DNA of 64,000 nt from Protonemura montana (GCA_947568835.1 OX387606.1:11904001-11968000), one strand, 5' to 3'. Positions 48,601 through 62,000 are shown, counted from the stretch's first letter. Notes: a model not told the origin generated them from the letters alone. Numbers and translations are program-made.

Positions 48601-51382
48601 GTTTAGCGCGGAATATCTAGCACTAGCTAAAATCATGGTGTAGCATCAGACAAAGGCAAAGACAAAGACTGTAAAATGGCCGGAGTATGTGAAATAGATT
48701 TTGAAACTATGGACTATAACAATTAAGAAGTACGACGTTCAAAGCTTGAGTTGTATAACAAGGGAAATATATGTGAGAAATGTACAGGTTTAATCACAAC
48801 TTAATTGAATTTTCAGCAAAATAAGTTATTGTTTTCTACAATGTGCATTTAACTTCCTATATTGTGTGGATGTCACATACTGATTGAGGACTTATTTTAG
48901 ACAGTCGTACATTTAGAGGAAGAAAATGTAAGACACCATAAGATTATATAATAACATAATAAGGAATTGAATAAGGAGTTGGCAATCATTCCACCACAAT
49001 TCACAACAAGGGTCTTTGCATTTGGCATTTTTGGCAATTGCACTACATGCACAGTGTTGTTAGATCTTAAACAAGTCAAGTAGGACCAAGTCAGCTCGAC
49101 CAAATCCTAGAGCTTCGCCAAGCTACACTAGAACATGTACGGAACAACTTAAATGAAAATACCTATTGCCACATCAAGATTATAGCAACCAGCCATATAT
49201 TAAGTAAAGGAAAGGTACCTCTAACACAAATTGGTGTCAGTAACGAGAAAAAATTGAAATAAATAACACTCCTAGAGGTATTAAATAAAACTTACACTTG
49301 GATTCGAGAACATTGTTGTCGCCTATGCTGAGAGCCTCAGAGTGAGAATCAACTTCAAAGACATTATTAGAGCCGATTGTAAGCACGGGCTGCCCTACTC
49401 CCTTTTCGCCGTCAACTCGCCTGCAAAAGAGTCAGATAAACATAGCAATAATGATTCTAAGTTGAAATTAAACATGTTACAGGTGGTAAGCCTAGCAACT
49501 GCCTTTTAGTAGAGTTACCAGATTTGAAAATACCACAGCGGAACAAAAATATCAAATGACTGCTCTTACTCTTTTTTTTGGGTGGGGAAAGGAGCATATG
49601 CGCCAAAATTTGTAGCCAGTGAGATTCCCTCAAAATAGCCGTTAACTTTTTATGAGTAAACTAAGCACAGCGGGCATTTTTTGGCCTTGAAATCTAGAGT
49701 TTGGCACCACCAAACTCACTAGATCTAAATTTTACTGCTCATGAGGCAGAGCATTATGAAAGCCCAATGTTACTAGAAATTCATAGGACAATTTGTATTT
49801 GTATTTGTATTTTTATTTGTATTTTATTATCTTCCCGTTGACCAGTACATGATACAGGTATGGGTATCGTCAGTATTAGATTTTGGTATAATAATGGGAG
49901 TATTGCTATGCTATGCTATAATAGGTATATGCAATAGGTATAATGCTATGCTATAATTGGTGGCATTGTTTGTCATGAAAAGAGAAATATTATTGTAGTG
50001 TATCCTTTGGTCTCGAATTTAATCAATAACGTTCACTACACATATAAGATTGATCAGATTGAATGATTGCTTTATTCCCAACCATGTGCCGTCGCCATCA
50101 TGGTATGTACATGGATATCAGTAGTACCAACTTATGAAATACTACAATTATTATAAACAATAGCTCGTGTCCTGGAAACTTTTCTGCCTTTGCAGTTGGA
50201 AAAATGTTATCCACCCACCACATAGTGTAAAAAGTACAGGGAATTACTGGAACGTTGGTGCAAGCTAAAACAAGGTGGATAAATGTTGTCATCTGAAACA
50301 AAAGATGCATCTGCTTAGGTGTCTTTTTGAAGCTTGGTGAAAACTAAGTAGGTCTTTGCTACGTAGTCTAACAAAAGTTGACACAAGCTAGACATACTTC
50401 TTGATATTCCTGGATTCCAGGACAATTCAAGATAAATTTCAGTACTCTATGCCACTTTGGAAACCTTGATTTTCTCAAAATTTTGTGGTTGCGGAGTGAG
50501 ATTGAAAATCGTCGGAATAGGACTGTTGCTGGTTCGCTGCCATCTGTTAGAATTCCAAAATTTAGCCACAAAATTCAGAAGGGAATTGGCGTGATTCAAG
50601 TGCAAGAGCGGGTTTAATTTCGGGTTCATCGCTCGCCAAGCTTTGACTGATGATATGGGTTCCACAAAGCCCGCGCAACAACCAACACTCATGACGGCAC
50701 TCACTGAACCGTGGCCAGGGCTTTCGCAATTTTACCCAATTCAAAAACCACAGGATTCCAAGCATTCTAATGGGATTCTTGTAAGCAGATCGGAACACCT
50801 GGCAACCCTACCTAGCAATATAAACCTACGTTGCAAAACTTTAAAACCCAATACTTACTTATTGATGATTGATGCTTGCTCCTCTATAAGATTGCCTTCT
50901 CCGATAACGATAGGACCATCGGCAGCAATGATACTTGCTTTTGGATGGACAATAGTGAGGCTACCAATGGTGATGTCACCACGCAGTTCACACTCGTTGC
51001 ACACAACAGCACCAGGCAGAATTTTCACGCTAGAAATTACAATAACACTTTTACACACAGCAGAAAGTTAACAGGCCTAGTGTGTTCTGCTAAAACAAAG
51101 AAAAATTCGTGATTTGTGATATTTTCATTGTATTTGGAATAGTATTCTAGAATCTAAGCTTGCTGACGCCAACTTTTGCTGATTTCAAGTGCAGATGTAG
51201 AGGTTATGCTCAATATCTGTCATCAAACGCTGAACACATTTGAATACTGAAATTTATAAAAAAATATAACATTTATCAAAGAAGCAAATTTAACATGGTA
51301 GTTTAGATAGTTTTTCATTCACTCTATAACAAAATTCTAAAAAAAAAACATTTTAACATTACTTGCTGTCAAACTCTCCCAT
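45654..51382 (-). CDS. DCTN6: Dynactin subunit 6 (p27)
   Basis: Part of the pointed-end complex of dynactin, the dynein activator; it acts in cargo binding and mitotic checkpoint silencing. Five exons in transcription order: 51382-51363, 51029-50859, 49420-49296, 48353-48211, 45737-45654; total 180 aa (human 190). The protein is a left-handed beta-helix with hexapeptide repeats: [72 protein letters not shown] and [17 protein letters not shown]. The C-terminal helix [16 protein letters not shown] is nearly as in vertebrates. The last intron (45738-48210) is the longest because a hAT element and a LINE remnant sit in it. Its start codon is 129 bases from that of the divergent MRPS35. Confidence 0.95.
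45911..48028. mobile_element. hAT transposon, non-autonomous, with perfect 8-bp target duplication
   Basis: The left end is CAATGGCGTAACCAGG and the right end, reversed, CAGTTGCGTAACTACCAG; these match the CAGTGGCGTAAC-type ends common in animal hAT elements. Subterminal GGGCCCGAGGGC blocks occur at both ends. ATGATTAT flanks both sides (45903-45910 and 48029-48036). Length is 2118 bp. There is no intact transposase. It lies in the last intron of DCTN6 and contains a LINE fragment. Confidence 0.85.
46600..47160 (-). pseudogene. LINE (non-LTR retrotransposon) reverse transcriptase 3' remnant
   Basis: On the minus strand, [20 protein letters not shown] and [20 protein letters not shown] match the thumb-side region of LINE reverse transcriptases (x-x-x-R-P-x-x-E-Y-A-x-x-x-W-x-P). 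After a frameshift near 46925 the family pattern continues as [20 protein letters not shown] and, near the end, a [13 protein letters not shown] stretch split over frames. At least two frameshifts make it dead. It is nested in the hAT element at 45911-48028. Confidence 0.8.
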
Positions 51383-51511
51383 GTTGAACTTTGGGTATTT
51401 GGGGTGATGATGCTGCTGTCCAACGATGGCGTGTAGATCGCCAACTAATGGAATTCAGGGAAATAAGGTTAATGTCAGGGAGTTCCAAATAAACCTCACG
51501 ATATTAGTATA
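51383..51511. promoter_or_regulatory. Shared bidirectional promoter of DCTN6 and MRPS35
   Basis: Only 129 bases separate the two start codons, which point away from each other, so both promoters and 5' UTRs must fit here or inside the genes. There is no TATA box. CAACGATGGCG near 51423 resembles a YY1/initiator-type ATGGCG core, a common element of housekeeping bidirectional promoters. Confidence 0.7.
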
Positions 51512-54128
51512 ATGAACTCAATTTCTGATCTGTTGAATCACGGCTTTCGATTTTCTATGATGCGAAGTGTTTTGAAGAGTGGCGTTTATGCTCAGAGTCG
51601 TGTAAATTTAGCGTGTCGTCGTTTTGGATCCCAGCCTGTGACTTCTCCTGAGAGCAATGTTGATGAAGGTATTAATCTGCTATCCGTGCGTTTTTGCAAA
51701 TATGAAACCGTCTTTGACAAAAAATAAAAAACAACCCTCAAATTTGTATGTGTGTTTTAGAGGAATTTCGAGTCCTGGATCTGAAACAAAGCAGAAGCCG
51801 TCCATTTATTCGACGGAAAGTTTGGAAATCGGAAGTTCTTCCTCCTCGGTATTGAATTTTTTCTTATTCTAGTTCCAAAGATTTGACCATGTAAATATTT
51901 GTTTGATTCATGTTTTTGAAAAGGTTTTAAAAATACATCAACAAGGCAGCAGATTAATTTCAGTATCAGTGGGTAGACAAAGATTTTCTATTTTTAATTT
52001 TGTTGTCTTAATTCCTGTAGAACTACGAAGATGCCAGTAGATCAAGCGTGGCCAAATGTCTGGCCAGGACCACGTACTTTCCAGCCTGCAGCAGTGCCTC
52101 TCCCTGTTCGGCAAGGGTATACCAAAGATGGAGCACCTCCAGGAAAGTTTGCAAATGCAGAACTAATGAAAATTCCAAACTTTTTACATCTCACTCCACC
52201 TGCAATCAAACTGCAATGTCAAGCTTTGAAGAAATTTTGTACGAAATGGCCAGCCGAATTGGATACTGATGAAAAATGTCGAAAAATATTTCCTCTTGAA
52301 GTCATTTCCAGTGATTACTGTCAGTCGTCACCTGATATCAAACATCCTTTGGCCCGAATTGTGACTATCAGGGTAAGACTAGTGAATCACCTAAGCTCCT
52401 ATACTCTGTTCATGATTGTGGATAGGTATGTAGTAGATAAGTACTAAACGGAAATAACTTTGTAGGTGAAACTCAGCAGTTTGCCATTGGACAAACACGC
52501 AAAAGATAAAATACTACGACTAGTAGGCGAGCGGTACGACAGTGCCACAGATGAAATAATTATTGCCACTGACAGATGTCCAGTGAAAAAACAAAACTAT
52601 GATTACTCCATGTATATTTTAACGGCGCTTTTTCACGAAGCTTGGGTATGTAAATAAAATGGAAATTGAATTGAAAACAAATATCACTGTCACTGCTAAA
52701 TATCGCTCGATTTGATATTTTTTAGAGAGTGGAACTATGGGAGAGTGAAAAGTCGGAAGCTGATATGGAATACTACGACTGGGATAAGAGCATTTCTCAA
52801 AAATCTGTGAAACATTGGGCGCAGTGGCCCAAAACAGACGAGACACAAAATACCTCAGGAACGCAACTGGAGTTTGAGGAATACAAGCATGCCGTTTCAG
52901 AATTGTTTAATTCAGGTAAAAGTACACCATTCTGAATGTCTGCAGTCTGAATATCAAAATTTAATGTGCCACTCAGTATTTAGAGCCTTGAACAATATTC
53001 TCACTTGAAAGACTCCCTCTTGAGTACCAGCTAGGTACAATGACAGCGAACATGTGTTGAACACAAGATGAGTTGAATCATTTAAAGGGGTATTTACCCT
53101 TCAAAATTGATTTTTACCATAGATTTGGAAGATTTAATTATGGCATTTAAACTATTAAAAAAAAATCATTTGTCCATGGCCGTCCGTGCCGAAATTGCCA
53201 AAGTCCGCGTTTTTCGGCTTGGGTGCTTAGATCCCTAGCACCTAGACAAACCTCTGATCAGTTAAAATTCAAATAATTTGAACATAGACCTCCATTCTTC
53301 CTCTGTGTTGAAATAATTTGGCTTTGTGATACGATTATTCATTTAGCCGCGGTAAGCGAATTACTGGAGGTACATGTAATTAGCATGTTGCATATTTTCA
53401 TTTTCGTGCAGTGCCGCTCTGAGCGGCAGCGACAGCGCTCGGAAGGGAGAATCGGTAGGGAGGGGATAGACTTTTGGCAATTTTGGCCAACGGATCGCCC
53501 GCAGGGAAAGAAAAGAACAAGAAAGACAATTCTCTACAAGAGAATTGTATTCAGCTCGCAGATTGCGCCGCGCGAAAAACCAGAAATCTTCGATAATTAA
53601 TTGCAGATCCATCTTTCAGAAAATTCTTTGAAATAGGTCAATTTCAATTCATACTACAGTTACAAATCTATGGTAAAAATTAATTTTGAAAGGTAAATGC
53701 CCCTTTAAGAATTCTGAAACCATTTTTGAAAAATATGGCCCTGTAAATTTGCATTTCAAATACTGCAGAAAGCACTTTGAAAACACTCCAATTAGATGAC
53801 TTCTGACTCCTAGAAACTTTGTTTGGCACTCATGGCAGGTGCTAATTTATTGGAAGGGACATAAAGGCCACTCTGGAGATATCAAGACTGCTTGTTCTTA
53901 TTGAAAATTGGGGTCCATAGTTTAAGGTTCTACCGTTGTTCTACCAAGCAAACATTTCTTGCTTGCATTGAAATTCTTTAGCCACATGCTCAGATTCCTA
54001 GATACATGCTGTTTCTAACTAGTATAATCCCATGTGTTTCAGGCGAAAACCAGTATGCGACAACCAAGTACAAAGAAGCAGTCAAAAACCTTGTCTTGCT
54101 AGAAGAAAATATTTCAGTTGTAAACTAA
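51512..54128 (+). CDS. MRPS35: Mitochondrial small ribosomal subunit protein mS35
   Basis: Component of the mitochondrial 28S ribosomal subunit. Six exons: 51512-51668, 51761-51848, 52021-52372, 52466-52645, 52726-52915, 54043-54128; total 350 aa (human 323). The N-terminal about 50 residues are Arg/Ser-rich without acidic residues until NVDE, as expected of a mitochondrial targeting peptide. The family core follows: [65 protein letters not shown] and [18 protein letters not shown]. The start ATG follows in-frame stops and gives a sensible targeting peptide. Intron 5 (52916-54042) contains a TTAA-flanked MITE. Confidence 0.95.
53086..53704. mobile_element. MITE with TTAA target duplication in an MRPS35 intron
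   Basis: Ends are inverted repeats of about 44 bases, beginning AGGGGTATTTACCCTTCAAA on the left and AGGGGCATTTACCTTTCAAA on the right (reversed), both continuing to TTTTTACCATAGATTT. TTAA lies at 53082-53085 and 53705-53708, the target site of piggyBac-type transposases. The 619-bp interior has no transposase. Confidence 0.75.
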
Positions 54129-54460
54129 CTATTTGCTTGCTTGTTCAAATAAAATAAAATTTTATTTATAAAGTAACTTAGAAATATGGACGTGGTGTCC
54201 TTATGATTTAATTTTTGTCCACCTAAATATGTTGTTGAATATTAAATGAAATCACTTGGAGCGATGGCAGGCGATGGGTACTTTTTATTTTTGTGTACCT
54301 GTGTCGAACTATAATTGGATTCCGAGTTCAAAAATGAAATGTTTTTCAAATACACGCTGTATGTTTAATAATTGCATGTAAAAGAAGTACAAAATACATT
54401 TTAAGTGGACAATTGTATGACGTTCCTTCCAAGTGACTTACTTTGATTGACACTGCATAG
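54129..54460 (+). other. MRPS35 3' end and 5' flank of next gene
   Basis: AATAAA at 54148-54153 is 20 bases after the MRPS35 stop. The remaining sequence must contain, or be spanned by, the unlocated first exon of the membrane-protein gene. I could not find an ATG exon that joins in phase to the acceptor before 54461. Confidence 0.6.
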
Positions 54461-55743
54461 GAAAAGAAGTGGTGCATAACATAATTTACTTGGCAATTAT
54501 CAGTGGATCTGAACCGAATAGGTTGATCATTGCTACTGAAGATGACAGTTTCCTTGATGCATCCTGGTTTGTTTCCTGTAGGCTTTACAGAAATGTCATA
54601 CTTTTAAGCATTACTGAAGTGAGAACCTCAGAAGTTAGTTGTGAAAAGATGTGGAAAATCCCAGATGTGTTTGTTGCAATTTTAAGTGGTTTAAAGCAAT
54701 TCTTGCTTGTGGTAGTCCATATTTGCAATAAAAAAAAACTGGAATCAGTTTCAGAAAAAGACAAGACAATTTTTTGCTCTCTCCTTTCACAAAAATTGGA
54801 AGGAATGCTTGGCAGGGGATATTACAATGGCCCACCATCCTACCAACATCCATATCATGGGTAAGTCAATATATATACCCAATATTACCTAATATATACA
54901 TACATATACATACATACAAAACAATTTTATCACATCTATTCATTTCACGACTTATAACACATTTATTTTTCTGTCCTGGAAGAAGACAGTAAATGTCCAA
55001 TGGAAAATTTTTAGGATGGAAAAATTGAAAGTTTTCTACTCTTCGTCAGATGTAACTGTTCGAAAACGTATCATTGGGAACACCAACCAGAAATTTTCGT
55101 GTTTCCCACATGTCTACAGGCAGCTCATTATTATTCCAGAAAATCAGATGAAATCATCTTCAAACTAATTGCATTTTTCTTGAGTTAAACCTTGAACTCT
55201 GCAAGTCCAGTGCCCTGTCATAATAGATAGGTAGTATTTGAATAATGCATAAAACAAGTGCATAATGCTATGCACTCATCTCCTTTCCTTCCCACATCCC
55301 TTACTTTGTCGTGACACAAAAAGAAGATTTTTAAATTAACTATTTCTGGAAAAACCACACCCCTAAATGAGACCAATTTGCTTTGCAGGATAGGATTCGA
55401 TCCACTGCTACTACTAGCAGGACTAGCATTTCTTGCTTTACTGTTACAAACCATCCACATTCTGTTCTACTCAAAGCATGCATATTCCATTTCTCATCCA
55501 ACTACTTCAGTGAGATCGGATGAGAGTGTGGTTCAGCTGGCCGAAGTAGTAGGGAAAGCACTACAGAAATATGTAAGGATGGATGGCTTGTGCTCTAGGA
55601 ATTAAGAAATATACCGAAAGGTAGAATTATCATTTTTACAATTTATTTATATTTTCCAGGGAAATCAGTATGCCATCAAGAACAGTAGTCCAATTGAAGA
55701 TTCAATGGTGAACAAATTTTTCTCCAGTATGTTACAACGTTGA
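54461..55743 (+). CDS. Unrecognised single-pass membrane protein (5' end unresolved)
   Basis: Three exons join in frame: 54461-54860, 55389-55572 and 55660-55743, with AATAAA at 55780. The first encodes VVHNIIYLAIISGSEPNRLI, a Cys-containing region (CEKMW, HICNKKK) and GRGYYNGPPSYQHPYHG. The second encodes IGFDPLLLLAGLAFLALLLQ, a clear transmembrane helix preceded by a Tyr/Pro/Gly-rich linker. The tail is about 70 residues, ending MVNKFFSSMLQR. Exon 1 opens after an AG acceptor with no in-frame ATG near its start, so at least one upstream exon is missing. I recognise no named family; the FDP-plus-leucine helix after a Gly/Pro/Tyr linker resembles anonymous arthropod proteins. In-phase joins over three exons and a poly(A) signal argue that it is real. 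It ends 277 bases from the convergent kinesin. Confidence 0.65.
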
Positions 55744-56020
55744 TTAATCGAAATACCCTTGGTCAGTTCAGTTCTTAGTAATAAATAAAAAATGTTCATA
55801 AGTTATTCTATATGTATTTGTATTAAATACTTGTTCATTTTTTTGATTGACTGACTCTTTAGGCAGCATTTTAATTTGATTAAATAAAGTATTTACAGTA
55901 TTAATATTTAAAATAAAGTGTTTCTAGTTTGAAATTAAAAATACATTGACACTATCAATAAAATAAAGACCTATTTAAAATATAAGATGTTAAAAATACA
56001 AGGAGTTGCAAAATGGTCAC

Positions 56021-59000
56021 CTAGACCTTCTTGGTGAGCGTTCGTAACGATGAGTAATGCATGTTGTGTGTCTTGTTGGAGGTCGGCGTTGCCTTGGGAG
56101 CGTCTCTCGCCACGAAGGACTCTGTAACATTTGTATACAAACATTGAAGGCATTGTAGTGGTTTCATATTTTTTTCCCTTGGGGGATCCATGGAAAAAAC
56201 GATTTTTTTTTATTCATTGTTTGGGTTTGGTATGAACTATTGGTGAAAAAAATTAGAATTTTGCAGAAAATGTTAAAAAATCTTACCGCGGGATACTAAT
56301 ATAGAGGAAAGCTTTTCGAAATTGTTGGCCTGTGTATTTTTTAAAGTGAAGTTTGGTAGTGTTAATGGATTGACCAAATTTGAGATCCACAGCTGCTACA
56401 CTGGCTTAAAACACTGAAAACATGCCTTGGACTGGCTACTTTTATGCTTATAAAGTTACTTATAAGTCACTATAAGACAAAATGACATTTTCGACTTTAA
56501 AAGTGTTTTACTAGTTGTTAGTTTAACTAGTTTTTGTTTTGTCACAATCGGAGAAATAAAAGGTAATTTCTGCACAGGAGTTCTTACACACCCAAATGAG
56601 AGCCAACTCTAATAGCCTTAACCAGTCCCATTTTCTCTATTAAAAACATTACATTACTTCGCTTCTTGAGTACGAGTATTTTACAAAATAAAGAAAATTG
56701 AACTGAATTTTCCAACTATCTATTTCTGAACCATGTTAAAACACAGTGCTCGATAAGTTAAAAGTTTAGCCGTTCATAACAACGTTCTGACTAGCTAATA
56801 AGAAAACCTTCATTTCTAAGCCAGTTTCAGGAAAGCTGACCTAGAAAGGTAAAAAATTAGCCTTCGTGTAATTGACTAATTGAGAGGTGAATTTTGCAAC
56901 TAAAATGTCTCATTAAAGATATTGGTGAGGGAATTCACCTTACAGTAACCCCACCAAAACCTTGTTAATCTTCACTCCATTTTGTACTTAGGAAACACTT
57001 CCCTATTCAATGAATATACCTCACCCGATAAAATATATTGCCTAGCTTAATTGTTCATTATACAAGTAATGAAGAACTGTAATGAAGGCTTGATCACGAA
57101 TTTTATAGAAAAAATTGATCTCATAAGGAAAACTGAATTCATCTAAATGACACCTACTTTTGGGCTTGGCAACCAACAGACCCGGCATGGTTTTGCTGTT
57201 TACGGTTCGCAGCGGTGTTCGAATTGGGTTTGGCATCGGCAGGGTGGTCTTATTTTTGATCCTGGGACTGATCAGGTTGGGGGCTTGTGGTACCTCTGGT
57301 CCAGCCTGTCTCCGTACACGCAACAACGCCGTACTCGGAGCCTGTGAAAAATCCGAATGTTCAAATTGTACTTTCAAACAGCATTTTCACTATGGGCAAC
57401 CTCACATGAACTGCGCAGTTTACTATGATACATTTTCTTTAAGAATCTCTACTGCCACCATTGTTTCTTAACCAAAGACAAGAGTTTATTAACTTTGTTA
57501 ACAAAGTTAACAGTGTGAAGCCACTAGTTCGATGATGCCTACCTTGAATTTGTTTTCCTTGTTGGGAACTGGCGGAAGGGTTGAGTGGTGTCGCTTCAGG
57601 GAATTTTTCTCAGTTGGAGTTTGATTTGGGGCATGTTTTACTGTCTTCAAATTGTGCAATACAAAAGTTCCATTAAGCTTTTCAACATTCAGGGCAGTTT
57701 TCTTGCTTTCACAGTTGACATAATCATGTTTCACTTTAGAAATGTTTTTTTTGCTTCCACAATCAAATGTTGCATTCAGCGCTGCCCTTTTTGGAGGCGA
57801 CGAAGTGTACTCGGTTGGCAAAATATCCATCGTAGTGTTCATGCTGTTTGTGACAGGTAACACTGGTGAGAACACTTGTTCAAAGTCAAATTGCTGTGCG
57901 CAATCTTTGCCCGGACTGAAGAAAGGTACATATATGCTCAGGTGATTTTCTCCAACCGTGTTGCGGACAAAGACGTCAAAAGGTTCGTAGTGGTTCATGA
58001 ACCGAGACGTCGACGGAGATAAAGTGACTCTCTTCTTGCTGCTATTGAGTTGTGAGATATTTTTTGAGTCTCCAGGTGTTGTGGGATCGAATCTTGCAAA
58101 TGACATAGCTGAAAACTCTTCGATCTTCGGGGGAATACGTAGAGGTAAACCATCTCCTGACAGTGCTTGATGTTCTTTTTCATGAGTCTGACCCCATCTG
58201 ACCTTTTTAGACATTACAGTCATCTGTCGAAGTTTCTAAAGTACAAGGGAGAAAGAAATTTGAAACAGATGAAGATTTAACTGTAAACATATGTATATGA
58301 AAATTGTACAAGAAAATTGCTGAATCAGAACAGCCAGCAATGTTCATGGTCAGAATCAATGCTCACCATGTATTCTTCTTTCATTTGCTCAGTCACTTTG
58401 TTCATGCCGTCGAGAATACAGTAATGCGACGTTGCAGCCTTAGACACTTTCTTGCTGAAGTCCTCTTGATATTTCAGTCTGTCGTATTGTATTGACAGCA
58501 AACGATGCAAATGCAGCATCTCTGAGTCTGCTTCTACTTTTTTAAGCTGTAACAGAATATGGAATAAAAGAGTATTAGAAGACTGGATTCCTCTATCAAC
58601 CAGATTTGATGTACCTTTGACACTTGAAATATATGGCTTTCTTAAATACAGGTTGTAATGGAGGTAAATAATCTGTTTATATTGTTTTATATGATAAAAT
58701 ATATTCAATTATCGTAACACAGTGGAGATGTTCTCTATGACAAATTTTACTTTTCTGTGCATGGCAATGTGAAGTTAAAAAGTTCAGCCAGATAGCTCAC
58801 CCTTTAACAGCTATCCAGCTTTTTCTGCTGTCTTCTACCAATACATGTTCTGTACGTATCACATCAATACCATGTATCTCTTCTCAGCTGCACCTACCTC
58901 TAGCTCGAAGATTTTCATTTCTTTGACACAAACTTCTCGGAGCCCTGCCACCTGGGCTTCATTCACGACCGCATTTAAAACTTCATCGTTTTCTCTCTCG

Positions 59001-62000
59001 AGCACCCAAGCCTTTTCCAGATCTTCTTCCAACGAAGCCATCTGCACCTTGCTCTTTTCCAGGGACGAATAGATTTTTTTCAAGTCCTGAAATATGATTA
59101 ATTTTCAAGACAGGGTTCAATATTTTGTCCAATTGTTAAATGCAATTTGTTGAGTTCAACTTATTGAAGAAAACATTAAATGACATTTTATTGCATATTT
59201 GAATGATTGCCCCAGGAGCGATCTGTGTGTTTGACTGGGCATGTAACTCTGCCCCAGTGTTACTTCAGCATATTCGACAGTCAGAATTTGCTTGCAATAG
59301 GGTTGCTCCTAGTGTATCTTTCTTGCTCCGAGAATTTTGAGGGTGGGTCACCGTAGTTTGGAATTTTTTTTCCCATCCAATCTTTCAAGAAAATAGAACA
59401 ATTCCTATTTACAAGATATTGAATTCCATGGTTTTTGTTTAACTTTTCCACTTATGCGCTTCAATTAGCTGAACTTAAATTCAATTCAATAAACCAGGCT
59501 TAAAATACAGGACATTTCCTTATATCTTTCTAACTTGCTTTATGGTAAGATCACAAAGTTAGTTAAAAGTAAATTTGATATCAATAATTAATTGGGGGAG
59601 AGGAAAGCCAGAAATGCTATTTATCGAGGTAGAAATGGTTGATTGTTATAGACGATTGTCTACTTTTGTTCTTACATCTATGTGATTGGAATTCTTCAGA
59701 TTTCCGAGAGCCTCAGCATCGCCAATCTTCAAGCAGCGCTGGTATTTCAGAAGCTGCAGTTTTGATTCATGCTCCATGATCTTTACATGATACCTAGTCT
59801 TTTCCTCGTAAATAGCCTGCAACTTTCTGACCATCCCCGCTGATATTCCACTCTGAAAATTAAGCCATTATTGGTTTTAAGCTTTTACGAGTTATTAATC
59901 AAATACTACCAATGAACTAAAAATTTAACAGCATCATATGATTTTAAACCCAGAGTCTTGGTTACTGGAGCACCCTGGAGACTTATTACTTCCATTTCAC
60001 TAATCAGAAAACTGTACAGGAATTAGACACAACTTATTTTTGGTCATTAATTATCTAGATTGAATCAACTCAAATTAGTACCTATCAGTATAATAATTTA
60101 AATGTTTATTTTTTTCTAAAAAATGTATTCTAAGCTATCTTTACTACCGCCTACCATGCATTTTGTAACATAAAAATCACTTATAAATGCAAACAATTCA
60201 AAAACAGTCACAAAAATAAAAAACCAACATATTGATAAAAAAAGAGAACCCACCATGTCTTCTGATCCGGCAGATGAAGGTTTCATCGTCCCATCCTCAT
60301 ATTTCTTCAGCTTTGCACGAACTGTTGAGAGTTCGGACTGAAGGTTCTCGATTATCGCCTGATATTGCTCGGCAGGGAGAGAAATTGAAACTATGTTTTG
60401 CTTAATCTGAAAATGAGCACAAGCAATAAACGATTTAGTTGATTTACTCATGAAGAGATATGTTAAAAGTTTGGTGATGTAAATGTACAATGCCATAAAG
60501 CTGGTAAATAAATTTGGGACAAGGAAATGAGCCAACAAAACTATTGGAGGTAGAAATGACAGATTACAGCAGATGAGAGGTTTAGACCACTTTGGCTGCT
60601 GCCTTGTTTACATTCATGTCAATAGGCAGCAGCCAAAACTGTGTAAGCCTTTCTTTGTTCGCTGCGATCTATCATTTCTACCTCAATAAGTTGTGTTTAC
60701 TCCCTTTCTATTTATGCCTTGAATGTGATTAATGCTGCAATCAATGAAGAAATATCAATTCAGTAACATAATATATATATATACAAACAAAAACAGTAAA
60801 ATAATGAAAAAGAATATTGTAAATTCACTAGCACAATTAACTTGAGATCAAGACTTAAAGAAAGCAGGTTGATGGTAATCTAATAGTAAATAAAAGTGTG
60901 GTGTAGTTATTTCTTAAATTATGATAAATATTGATTAATTTCAATTTGTTTTTACATGAGTCCTCTCGATAAATTATTTCAGATAAATGTTGTTTAGGTA
61001 AATCAAGGTTTAACAACCCAACATCTACCACTTGTCAAAATAAAATAAACAAACCTTGCTCTTGATCTTCTTAGCTCTGGTTGCATATTTAAGAGTATTG
61101 TATGTGTCCTCAAACGAATTAACGTTAGGAGACACGTTGGCTATCATTACGGTATGACAATTCCCTCCGAGCGAATCTTTGAGGATGCGTGTAAGTTTCG
61201 AGTCACGGTAGGGTACGTGTTTAAGCCCGTCGGCAAGACCGTTGATGCAGTTGCCGAGTGCAAGCAGTGACTTGTTTATATTGGCACCTTCCTTAAAGCG
61301 CATCCCCTTGCACCCAGACACAGAAGCCCGTTCCGATCCAGCCAAGTCGATCATAGAAAGCTTGACCATTTTCATTTCGCCTGAGATGCGGTCGGTCATG
61401 CGCATGTATACCTGGTAACATAATTGCTGGTGTCATGAAACATATTTCTCGAAAGCAGTTAAGACATCCAAAACGAAAAAAATGACACATTCCATTAACA
61501 TAATTTGCAATGGAATTTTTTTTAAGGCCAAACGGGTTTGGATGATTTTAGCAATTGTGGTAACTTCCGCCAATGCTTCTGCAGTAGTTTTGATGTGCAG
61601 TTAATCATATGTAATGAAATATATTTTCATTGATATTAACGGACATAACCTGAATTGCACTAGTGGTATAGAAAAATTTCTCATAGATTCACCTGGAAAA
61701 TGGCATGCGATCGAGATGACTCGGCGTTTGCATCCGTTGGGTGTTGGGTTCGGTTCAAGTTACCTTGTGCCAAGAGGGCAAGCAACTCATCTGCGTCGTG
61801 AATCACCTGGATGCAACAAAATAAAACTCAACATTGCAAGCATTCATATTTATGAACATTTTCACTTAAAAAAAAAAGCTCACTTTGAGGAAACTAAAAA
61901 AAATTAAAAAATATGGTTTAGATAGTTTTTATTATTAACAACACTACAACCGTCTCAAAAATTGATGCCCAAACGCGGACTAGAACCCCGATCTCCACCT

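Noticed and set aside
53361..53612. 83-residue minus-strand ORF in the MRPS35 intron
   Set aside because: It lies wholly inside the TTAA-flanked MITE and shows no transposase features.
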